A stretch of 5,147 nucleotides of DNA from Bifidobacterium breve (GTDB lineage Bacteria > Actinomycetota > Acidimicrobiia > IMCC26256 > PALSA-555): positions 1 through 5,147 of the forward strand of contig CAMDCC010000224.1 of NCBI GenBank assembly GCA_945889545.1. The letters are read 5' to 3'. The notes below the pieces were generated by a model that worked only from the letters and a program-made list of their open reading frames with translations, made no database searches and had not been told where the DNA came from. Positions 1-5,147 of the stretch are shown one piece after another; the first letter of the stretch is position 1; every line of letters begins with the position of its first letter. A program made the position numbers and the translations under genes.

Positions 1-1
1 C

Positions 2-1141
2 CCCCCAAAACCCGCTCTGTTCCCCTGTCGCGGGTTGATGGAAGGGTCGGAGGCGATTGCTCTGGCGTCGATCGCGGCGGGATGTCGGTTCTTTGCGGGA
101 TACCCGATGACGCCGTTCACCGAGGTGCTCGAGCACTTCGCCAAGTACCTCCCCGACGTGGGTGGCACGTGCATCAACGCCGAGAGTGAGCTCGAGGCGG
201 TTGGCATGGCGTGGGGCGCGCTCTCGACCGGCGCACGCGCTGCGACCGGCTCGACAGGTCAGGGCTTGTCGCTCATGCAAGAGTCGTTTTCCGAGATCAC
301 GCTGGCCGAGCTGCCACTCGTGATCTTCAACATGGCACGCGGCCAACAGGACTATTTCCAGTCCACCCGCGGCGGCGGGCATGGCGACTATCGCCACATC
401 GTCCTCGCGCCGATGGACATCACCGAGGCGGTTGAGCTCACGCAGCTCGCGTTCCATCTCGCCGACACTTGGCGCAACCCCGTGCTTGTGTATGGCGACT
501 ACCTGACCGCGCACACGCGTGAGTCAGTCACGGTTGACACGATCGACTTCGGCCCGGTGCCCGACAAGACATGGGCGCTCGACGGCTCACTCACCGGCTC
601 GGGCAACTCCCGCCTCGTCTCGCCGCTCGGGTTCGGGAAGCACGGGCACCCCAACCCGGGCATCGAGCAGCACCTCCGCACCATCGCGGCGAAGCACAAG
701 GCCATCGAAACCGCCGAGGTTCGGTGCGAGTCGGGCTTCACCGACGACGCCGAGACGATCGTGGTGGCGTTCGGCACCCCGGCAAAGTTCGTGCGCTACG
801 TGGTGCAGGCACTTCGCGCGGAAGGCGAACGCGTCGGATACGTGCGTCCGATCTCACTCTGGCCGTTCCCGTACGAAGCGGTGGCGGAAGCTGCAACGGG
901 TGCACGGACCGTCGCAGTCTTCGAGCTGTGCGCTGGCCAGATGATCGAAGACGTTCGGCTCGGCGTGCTCGGCGCCGCGCCCGTCGTGGGCATCGGGGGG
1001 ATCTCCACCGACGGCTCCGGCTTCGGCGTCGGTCCCCTGCTCGACGCCGAGCGCATCCGAGAGCGCATCCTCGCCGTGCACCGCGGCGGGGCCGACGCCG
1101 AGCTACCACCGCTTCCCGACAACGAGAGGACCCAGGGATGA
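2..1141 (+). CDS. vorB: 2-oxoacid:ferredoxin oxidoreductase alpha subunit, VorB-like (5' partial)
   Basis: This is the alpha subunit of a thiamine-diphosphate 2-oxoacid:ferredoxin oxidoreductase, a cytoplasmic enzyme that turns a 2-oxoacid plus CoA into acyl-CoA, CO2 and reduced ferredoxin. Counting from the TTG at 35, the family motif GSEAIA opens the protein. YPMTP, the family's YPITP substrate-contact motif, is at about residues 23-27. The stretch DYFQSTRGGGHGDYRHIVLAP, near residues 106-126, is typical of VorB (2-oxoisovalerate type) rather than of 2-oxoglutarate or pyruvate enzymes. Domain II follows, with VVAFGTPAK, RPISLWPFP (about 271-279) and ELCAGQMIEDVRL (about 297-309). The frame is open to the left edge. 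TTG 35 and ATG 38 lack a Shine-Dalgarno sequence, and relatives carry a short strand before the GSEAI motif, so the true start is probably upstream. A start at 35 or 38 remains possible, since the first codons include rare ones. No gamma domain is fused at the C-terminus. The stop overlaps the next start by 4 bases. The family is certain; the substrate is inferred. Confidence 0.88.
   Translation, partial: PPKPALFPCRGLMEGSEAIALASIAAGCRFFAGYPMTPFTEVLEHFAKYLPDVGGTCINAESELEAVGMAWGALSTGARAATGSTGQGLSLMQESFSEITLAELPLVIFNMARGQQDYFQSTRGGGHGDYRHIVLAPMDITEAVELTQLAFHLADTWRNPVLVYGDYLTAHTRESVTVDTIDFGPVPDKTWALDGSLTGSGNSRLVSPLGFGKHGHPNPGIEQHLRTIAAKHKAIETAEVRCESGFTDDAETIVVAFGTPAKFVRYVVQALRAEGERVGYVRPISLWPFPYEAVAEAATGARTVAVFELCAGQMIEDVRLGVLGAAPVVGIGGISTDGSGFGVGPLLDAERIRERILAVHRGGADAELPPLPDNERTQG
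1124..1130 (+). promoter_or_regulatory. Ribosome binding site of the beta subunit gene
   Basis: GAGAGGA lies 7 bases before the ATG at 1138, inside the last codons of the alpha subunit gene. It fixes the beta start and, with the ATGA overlap at 1138-1141, points to coupled translation that would give equal amounts of the two subunits. Confidence 0.7.
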
Positions 1142-2043
1142 GCCCGAGCATCCAGCTCCCGGTGCTCGACACCAGTGTGGCGCCGACCGCGGCTCGCAAG
1201 GTCGGTGACCTCAAGCCCGATCTCCTCCTTACCCAGGAGCACAACATGTGCCCCGGCTGTGGCGAGCCGCTCGTGTTGCGTTCGTTTCTGGAAGCGTTGA
1301 GCGAGCTCGACATCGCACAGCGGAGCATCGGCATCCTCGGTGTCGGGTGCTACACGAGCTTTGGGATGACGATGGATGTCGACCTCATCCAAGCGCTGCA
1401 CGGGCGTGCCCCGTCGATCGCGACGGGGGTGAAGCGGATGCGGCCCGATTCGATCGTGTTCACGCTCCAAGGCGACGGCGACATGGTGAACGAAGGGCTC
1501 CAGGAGGTGCTGCACACCGCCGCGCGCGGCGAGAACGTCACCTGCATCCTCCTAAACAACGGCGTGTTCGGTGAGACCGGGGGTCACATGACCGCGACCA
1601 CGGTCCTCGGGCAGCGCACCAAGAACTCACTCGAAGGCCGCAACGCCGAGTACCACGGGTACCCGATCCTCATCGGAGACCTGCTCGCGCGGCTCGAAGG
1701 TGCCGCATATGTGGCGCGCGGGTCGGTACACAACGCGGGTGCCGTCGCGCGCACGAAGAAGATGCTCAAGCGTGCCTTTGAGATCCAACGCGACGGGGGC
1801 GGTTTCACCTTCGTTGAGGTGCTCACGATGTGCCCCACCGGGTGGTTCATCCCGACCGGCGAGGGACCCGACTACATGCACGAGACGCTCGGCGAGGTTC
1901 ACGTGATGGGCGAGTTGAAGGCCGACGGCCGCATCAAGTCGACCGAAGAGCTCCACGAGGAGAACGTGAAGCGTCAGCGCGAGATCGAAGCACGACTCGC
2001 CGCCGGTGGACTAGAAGCCGATGAGAGAGAAGGCGGATCATGA
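1138..2043 (+). CDS. 2-oxoacid:ferredoxin oxidoreductase beta subunit (TPP-binding)
   Basis: This is the 301-residue beta subunit (KorB/VorA type) that binds thiamine diphosphate and one 4Fe-4S cluster and pairs with the preceding alpha subunit. The visible cluster ligands are CPGC (C38, C41), C71 in GVGCYTSF and C232 in TMCPTGW; this matches the four-cysteine pattern known from 2-oxoacid:ferredoxin oxidoreductases. The TPP-Mg motif runs from GDGD (112-115) to NN (140-141). The active-site loop FGETGGH (144-150) corresponds to the family's YGMTGGQ or YGLTKGQ and carries Glu146 in place of the usual Met or Leu. Downstream, TTVLGQRT and the HGYP element follow the Vor-like version. The tail (about 268-301) is charged and helical and probably peripheral. 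The ATG at 1138 is chosen for its good Shine-Dalgarno sequence and ATGA overlap; the frame stays open far upstream (to about 571) only as a shadow of the alpha gene. The subunit family is certain; the substrate is not known. Confidence 0.93.
   Translation: MSPSIQLPVLDTSVAPTAARKVGDLKPDLLLTQEHNMCPGCGEPLVLRSFLEALSELDIAQRSIGILGVGCYTSFGMTMDVDLIQALHGRAPSIATGVKRMRPDSIVFTLQGDGDMVNEGLQEVLHTAARGENVTCILLNNGVFGETGGHMTATTVLGQRTKNSLEGRNAEYHGYPILIGDLLARLEGAAYVARGSVHNAGAVARTKKMLKRAFEIQRDGGGFTFVEVLTMCPTGWFIPTGEGPDYMHETLGEVHVMGELKADGRIKSTEELHEENVKRQREIEARLAAGGLEADEREGGS
2027..2033 (+). promoter_or_regulatory. Ribosome binding site of the acyl-CoA dehydrogenase gene
   Basis: GAGAAGG ends 6 bases before the ATG at 2040, inside the end of the beta subunit gene. 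Together with the ATGA overlap at 2040-2043 it settles the start and indicates translational coupling of the dehydrogenase to the oxidoreductase. Confidence 0.7.
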
Positions 2044-3206
2044 ACTTCAACTACCCAGCGGAGGCCGAAGCCTTCCGGGCCGAGTTGCGCTCGTGGCTCG
2101 ACACCAACTTCACGGCTGAGTACCAGTCGATGCAGTCGGTGATCGGGTGCTCGCCGAGCGATCCCGACCTCGCCAAGAATCGAGAGTGGAACGCGAAGCT
2201 TGCCGACGCGCGCTACACGGCCATCGCGTGGGCAGAGGAATACGGCGGCCGCGGCGCCGGGATCATGGATCAGGTCGTGTACGCCGAGGAGATGCACCGC
2301 GCGGGCGCGCCATCCACCGTCAACCTCATTGGCCTCTCGAACATCGCGCCGGCGATCATGACGTACGGCACCGACGAGCAGAAGAGCACGCTGCTTCCCC
2401 GCATGTTGCGCGGCGATGACATCTGGTGCCAGGGCTTCTCCGAGCCCGACGCCGGCTCCGACCTCGCCGGACTCAAGACCAGCGCGGTGCGCGACGGCGA
2501 CTGCTTCGTCGTGAACGGCCAGAAGACGTGGAACACGCTGGGGCAAATCTCCAACTGGTGCGAGCTGCTCGTGCGCACCGATCCCACGGCGCCCAAGCAC
2601 AAGGGCATCACGTGCTTGCTCGTGGACATGACGCTCCCGGGCATCGAGGTCCGCCCGCTCACGACGATCGTCGGTGACTCGGAGTTCAACGAGATCTTCT
2701 TCACCGACGTGCGCGTCCCCGCGAGTGCACTCCTCGGCGGCGAGAACGAAGGCTGGCGGGTGGCGATCACCACCCTCACGCACGAGCGCGGCGGTGTTGC
2801 CGCCCTACATCTGGGGCTCCGGGCACAGATCCGCTCTCTGCTCGACCTTGCGAGTCGCACACCAATGGGGAACGGACGCACCGCAGCCGAAGTCCCAGCT
2901 CTACGTCAACGCCTTGCACGCGTCTACCTGGAAGGCGAGCTGCTCAAGCTGCTCTCGGACCGGGCGCTGTCGGGGGCACTGCATGGACGCGAGCTCGGCC
3001 CCGAGAGCAGCCTCGCCAAGCTCGTGTGGAGCGAGACGGCGCAGCATGTGGGCGAGGTGGCGGGCGCCGTCCTCGGGCCCGATGCCAACACCGGGCAGTG
3101 GGGACGAGACCGCGTAGGAATGCGATCGCACACGATCGCCGGTGGCACGACTCAGGTGAACAAGAACATCATCGCCCAGCGAGTCCTCGGACTCCCTCGC
3201 GCCTGA
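2040..3206 (+). CDS. Acyl-CoA dehydrogenase (FadE-like)
   Basis: This FAD-dependent acyl-CoA dehydrogenase is 388 residues long, the usual size for the family. It would introduce an alpha-beta double bond into an acyl-CoA and pass electrons to an electron-transfer flavoprotein. The N-terminal helical domain occupies about residues 1-125. The middle beta domain holds the family signature CQGFSEPDAGSDLAGLKT (130-147), then NGQKTWNT (159-166) and the FFTDVRVP strand (220-227). The C-terminal helical domain ends with HTIAGGTTQVNKNIIAQRVLG (364-384). The position of the MCAD catalytic Glu (YEGT) is Gly368, but THERGG (247-252) places Glu249 where isovaleryl-CoA and long-chain dehydrogenases have their catalytic base. 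By eye it is therefore probably active, with the base at the isovaleryl/long-chain position. It overlaps the beta subunit gene by 4 bases, so its substrate is plausibly the acyl-CoA made by the oxidoreductase, for example a branched short-chain acyl-CoA. That substrate is inferred from context only; many FadE proteins act on other chains or on steroid-derived acyl-CoAs. Confidence 0.93.
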   Translation: MNFNYPAEAEAFRAELRSWLDTNFTAEYQSMQSVIGCSPSDPDLAKNREWNAKLADARYTAIAWAEEYGGRGAGIMDQVVYAEEMHRAGAPSTVNLIGLSNIAPAIMTYGTDEQKSTLLPRMLRGDDIWCQGFSEPDAGSDLAGLKTSAVRDGDCFVVNGQKTWNTLGQISNWCELLVRTDPTAPKHKGITCLLVDMTLPGIEVRPLTTIVGDSEFNEIFFTDVRVPASALLGGENEGWRVAITTLTHERGGVAALHLGLRAQIRSLLDLASRTPMGNGRTAAEVPALRQRLARVYLEGELLKLLSDRALSGALHGRELGPESSLAKLVWSETAQHVGEVAGAVLGPDANTGQWGRDRVGMRSHTIAGGTTQVNKNIIAQRVLGLPRA

Positions 3207-3216
3207 CCGCGGGCGC

Positions 3217-3238
3217 CGCCTGGCGCGTCGCGCCTGGC
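3217..3238 (+). repeat. Short repeat and hairpin in the gap before the glutamate synthase-like gene
   Basis: The 45-base gap contains CGCCTGGC twice (3217-3224 and 3231-3238). Between them, GGCGCGTCGCGCC (3222-3234) is an inverted repeat that can fold as a 5-bp stem with a 3-base loop. No T-run follows, so a classical terminator is not supported. It may be a weak attenuating hairpin or a chance GC-rich pattern. Confidence 0.3.
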
Positions 3239-3251
3239 AAGATCAGCACCA

Positions 3252-4802
3252 ATGGCATGGTGGGAATGGGTGCTCGCAGTTCTCGGTGGTGTGCTCGTGC
3301 TGGTCGCCGTCTACGACGTCACCCAACGACGTCACGCCATCCTGAAGAACTTCCCGGTCATCGGGCACTTTCGCTACCTGCTCGAAGCCGTCGGTCCCGA
3401 GCTGCGTCAGTACATCGTCACGAGCAACGACGCCGACAAGCCATTCACGCGTGACCAGAGGCGCTGGGTGTACACCTCAGCACGGCGAGTCAACAACTAC
3501 TTCGGCTTCGGTACCGACAACGACATCGAAGGCTCGTCCAACTACTTGATCGTGAAGCACGTCGCGTTTCCCCTTGCGGGAACGCCGGTCCACGGCACTG
3601 GCGCCCTGCTCGCCGATGTTGCCTCGCTGCCATGCGCAAAGGTGCTTGGCGCACCGCGTGGGCGCCCAAACGCGTTTCGCATGCGCTCTGCCGTCAACAT
3701 CTCCGGCATGAGCTACGGCTCACTCAGCTCCGTCGCGGTCGAGGCGCTCAACAAGGGAGCCGCGCTCGCCGGCACGCTCCAAGCCACGGGCGAGGGTGGG
3801 CTCACGCGCCACCACCGACATGGCGGCGAGCTCATCTGGCAGATCGGCACCGGCTACTTCGGCTGCCGCAACTCCGATGGCACCTTCAGCCTCGAGCGGT
3901 TCACCGATGTGGTTGCGGCTACTCCACAGCTCCGCGCGATCGAGGTGAAGCTGAGCCAGGGCAGCAAGGCCGGACTCGGTGGAGTGCTCCCTGCGGCAAA
4001 GATCACGCAAGAGATCGCGGAGATCCGCGGCATACCGCTCGGCGTCGATTGCATCAGCCCGCCGAGCCACTCGGCCTTCCACGACGCCGACAGCATGCTC
4101 GACTTCGTGGAGCAGCTCGCCCAAGTGTCGGGACTTCCCATTGGCATCAAGTCCGCGGTGGGTGAGCTGAAGGTCTTCAGTGACCTAGCGCAGCTCATGG
4201 GTCGGGGCGACCGCGGCATCGATTTCATCACTATCGACGGTGGTGAAGGTGGAACGGGCGCGGGACCGCTGGCATTCGTCGACCACGTGGCGTTGCCATT
4301 CAAGATCGGGTTCTCGCGCGTCTATCGATGCTTTGCGGAGGCCGGCATGGAACACAACATCGTGTTCGTGGGCGCCGGGAAGCTCGGATTCCCCGAGACG
4401 GCACTCCTTGCCTTTGCGCTCGGTTGCGACGCCGTCAACGTCGGCCGCGAGGCGATGCTGTCGATCGGATGCATCCAGGCGCAGCGGTGCCACACCGGAC
4501 GGTGCCCCACCGGCGTCACGACGAACTCGCCGTGGCTCAAGCGTGGTCTCGACCCCGCGCTGAAGTCGGTGCAGTGCGCGAACTACCTCGTGCAGCTCCG
4601 CGACGAGCTGCTCCAGCTCAGCCGAGCGTGCGGCCGAGTCCATCCTGCACTCGTCACGCTCGAGAGCATCGAGGTGCTCGACGACCGGTTCGGCGCGCGC
4701 CCCGCACGGGACGTGTTCGCCTACGAGCCCGAGTGGGGCGTGCCGTCGCCGACCGACCGCGCTGCACTCAGCACACTGATGGAATCCGCGCCACCAGCCT
4801 GA
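3252..4802 (+). CDS. Membrane-anchored FMN-binding glutamate synthase-family protein (GltB central/FMN domain only)
   Basis: This 516-residue protein belongs to the short FMN-binding glutamate synthase family (YerD-like). Residues 3-22 form one hydrophobic segment followed by QRRHAILK, which suggests an N-terminal membrane anchor with the enzyme in the cytoplasm. A conserved block follows (GPELRQYIVTSND, 48-60; NNYFGFGTDND, 81-91). The FMN barrel shows MSYGSLSS (153-160), the TGEGG element (179-183), a Lys/Gly-rich stretch KLSQGSKAGLGG (233-244), IDGGEGGTGAGP (328-339) and GAGKLGFP (374-381). Cys407, Cys413 and Cys418 have the C-x5-C-x4-C spacing of the 3Fe-4S ligands of glutamate synthase. 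The N-terminal glutaminase domain and the C-terminal GXGXG domain of full-length GltB are absent, and no gltD-like partner is seen, so true glutamate synthase activity is uncertain; it may be a related FMN oxidoreductase. The ATG at 3252 has no clear Shine-Dalgarno sequence, but no other ATG, GTG or TTG in frame lies between the preceding stop and it. It shares strand with the upstream operon and may be co-transcribed. Confidence 0.9.
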   Translation: MAWWEWVLAVLGGVLVLVAVYDVTQRRHAILKNFPVIGHFRYLLEAVGPELRQYIVTSNDADKPFTRDQRRWVYTSARRVNNYFGFGTDNDIEGSSNYLIVKHVAFPLAGTPVHGTGALLADVASLPCAKVLGAPRGRPNAFRMRSAVNISGMSYGSLSSVAVEALNKGAALAGTLQATGEGGLTRHHRHGGELIWQIGTGYFGCRNSDGTFSLERFTDVVAATPQLRAIEVKLSQGSKAGLGGVLPAAKITQEIAEIRGIPLGVDCISPPSHSAFHDADSMLDFVEQLAQVSGLPIGIKSAVGELKVFSDLAQLMGRGDRGIDFITIDGGEGGTGAGPLAFVDHVALPFKIGFSRVYRCFAEAGMEHNIVFVGAGKLGFPETALLAFALGCDAVNVGREAMLSIGCIQAQRCHTGRCPTGVTTNSPWLKRGLDPALKSVQCANYLVQLRDELLQLSRACGRVHPALVTLESIEVLDDRFGARPARDVFAYEPEWGVPSPTDRAALSTLMESAPPA

Positions 4803-4815
4803 ACCTGCCGCAGCG

Positions 4816-4829
4816 CGCCAGATCTGGCG
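4816..4829. terminator. Perfect palindrome in the convergent gap, possible bidirectional terminator
   Basis: CGCCAGATCTGGCG is a perfect 14-base palindrome lying in the 29-base gap between two converging genes. As RNA it can form a 5-bp stem with a GATC loop from either strand. There is no T-run on either side, so intrinsic termination would be weak; its position is the main support. It could also be a protein-binding site or chance. Confidence 0.35.
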
Positions 4830-4831
4830 GG

Positions 4832-5146
4832 TCAGATTCGGGCGGTCTTTGTGAGCTCGGCCGTCTTCTTGAGCATGCCAACGACGATCGGTGCGAACGC
4901 CTCGATCTTGGGGTTGTCGAGCACGCCGTTCACGTACCGCGAGTACTGACCTTCCAGCACGATTGCGAGCTTGAAGCCCGCGAGGATCTCGTAATAGTCG
5001 ATCTGGTCCGTCGGGCGGCCGCTCACCTTGGTGTAGTGCGCAAGCAGCTCCGAACGCTTCGGCATCCCCTCCATCGGCACGTACCCGGCGTCGGAGAATG
5101 GCTCGTCGTCGCGCGGCCACCCCTGGATCACCCAGCCGAGATCGAT
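4832..5146 (-). CDS. Phosphotransferase family protein (APH/ACAD10-like), C-terminal part, cut by window edge
   Basis: The last 104 residues of a larger protein are present; the frame is open to the right edge and starts with IDLGWVIQGWP. This matches the end of the kinase core of aminoglycoside-phosphotransferase-fold proteins, where a metal-binding Asp region is followed by a DLGW element. SELLAHYTKVSGR and then DYYEILAGFKLAIVLEGQYS, about 35-65 residues from the end, are the typical helices of the phosphotransferase group found with acyl-CoA dehydrogenases in actinobacteria (FadE36 neighbourhood) and fused to them in ACAD10/ACAD11. Related proteins such as LvaA phosphorylate hydroxyacyl-CoA during 4-hydroxyacid breakdown; antibiotic resistance is not implied. 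The catalytic loop lies outside the window, so activity cannot be judged. A GTG at 5131 is inside the protein and is not a real start. The gene converges on the glutamate synthase-like gene, so it is a separate transcript. The family assignment rests on these helices alone. Confidence 0.75.
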   Translation of the reverse strand: MDLGWVIQGWPRDDEPFSDAGYVPMEGMPKRSELLAHYTKVSGRPTDQIDYYEILAGFKLAIVLEGQYSRYVNGVLDNPKIEAFAPIVVGMLKKTAELTKTARI

Positions 5147-5147
5147 C

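Noticed and set aside
571..1137. Long open stretch upstream of the beta subunit start in the same frame
   Set aside because: Its translation is Arg-rich shadow sequence of the alpha gene; family alignment, the Shine-Dalgarno sequence and the ATGA overlap all place the start at 1138.
738..1515. Overlapping minus-strand open frames opposite the alpha/beta junction
   Set aside because: Runs of Arg and Ser/Pro, no Shine-Dalgarno sequence or family motif; explained by the GC-rich codon pattern of the plus-strand genes.
1974..2783. 269-codon open frame on the minus strand opposite the acyl-CoA dehydrogenase gene
   Set aside because: Low-complexity, charged composition with no family motif, antisense to a clearly real gene.
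4496..4515. Cys-rich motif of the glutamate synthase-like protein as a zinc finger or 4Fe-4S ferredoxin site
   Set aside because: The C-x5-C-x4-C spacing and following PTGVTT match the glutamate synthase 3Fe-4S site; no fourth nearby cysteine or CxxCxxC pattern is seen.
4185..5120. 311-codon open frame on the minus strand across the glutamate synthase-like gene and the phosphotransferase
   Set aside because: The translation is Arg/Ala/Asp-rich with no recognisable motif and overlaps two well-supported genes in other frames; this is typical of high-GC shadow frames.
4832..5131. Reading the right-hand minus-strand gene as a complete 99-residue protein starting at GTG 5131
   Set aside because: The frame continues with IDLGW to the edge, a conserved piece of the phosphotransferase fold, so the GTG is an internal Val codon.

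Overview
The window looks like a dense metabolic stretch of a high-GC bacterial chromosome. The most likely source is an actinomycete, perhaps an uncultured Acidimicrobiia-type lineage. The evidence is the strong G/C preference at third codon positions, tight ATGA gene overlaps, and the mix of a FadE-like acyl-CoA dehydrogenase with a FadE36/ACAD10-like phosphotransferase. The lineage is an inference from gene style, not from a marker gene. There are no RNA genes, mobile elements or CRISPR arrays, and no gene-free stretch longer than about 45 bases.

Layout, left to right. (1) Positions 2-1141, plus strand: alpha subunit of a 2-oxoacid:ferredoxin oxidoreductase of VorB type, probably cut at its 5' end by the window edge. 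(2) 1138-2043, plus: the matching TPP-binding beta subunit, with all four expected cluster cysteines. (3) 2040-3206, plus: an acyl-CoA dehydrogenase. These three genes are joined by two 4-base ATGA overlaps and surely form one translationally coupled unit. (4) After a 45-base gap, 3252-4802, plus: a membrane-anchored, FMN- and 3Fe-4S-type glutamate synthase-like protein that lacks the glutaminase and GXGXG domains of a full GltB. (5) After a 29-base gap holding a perfect palindrome, 4832-5146, minus: the C-terminal end of a phosphotransferase (APH/ACAD10-like) gene that runs off the right edge and converges on the rest.

How they may work together (inference). The oxidoreductase would convert a 2-oxoacid, plausibly a branched-chain one, plus CoA into an acyl-CoA, CO2 and reduced ferredoxin. 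The coupled dehydrogenase would then oxidise that acyl-CoA to an enoyl-CoA. This is the order of steps in branched-chain amino acid breakdown. The glutamate synthase-like protein has the cluster through which ferredoxin-dependent glutamate synthases take electrons, so it could in principle use reduced ferredoxin from the first step, but nothing in the sequence proves this. The gamma and ferredoxin (delta) subunits that such an oxidoreductase normally needs are not in the window. No clear undescribed system is visible; the most unusual points are the gene combination, a Glu in the expected substrate pocket of the beta subunit, and the stripped-down glutamate synthase-like protein.
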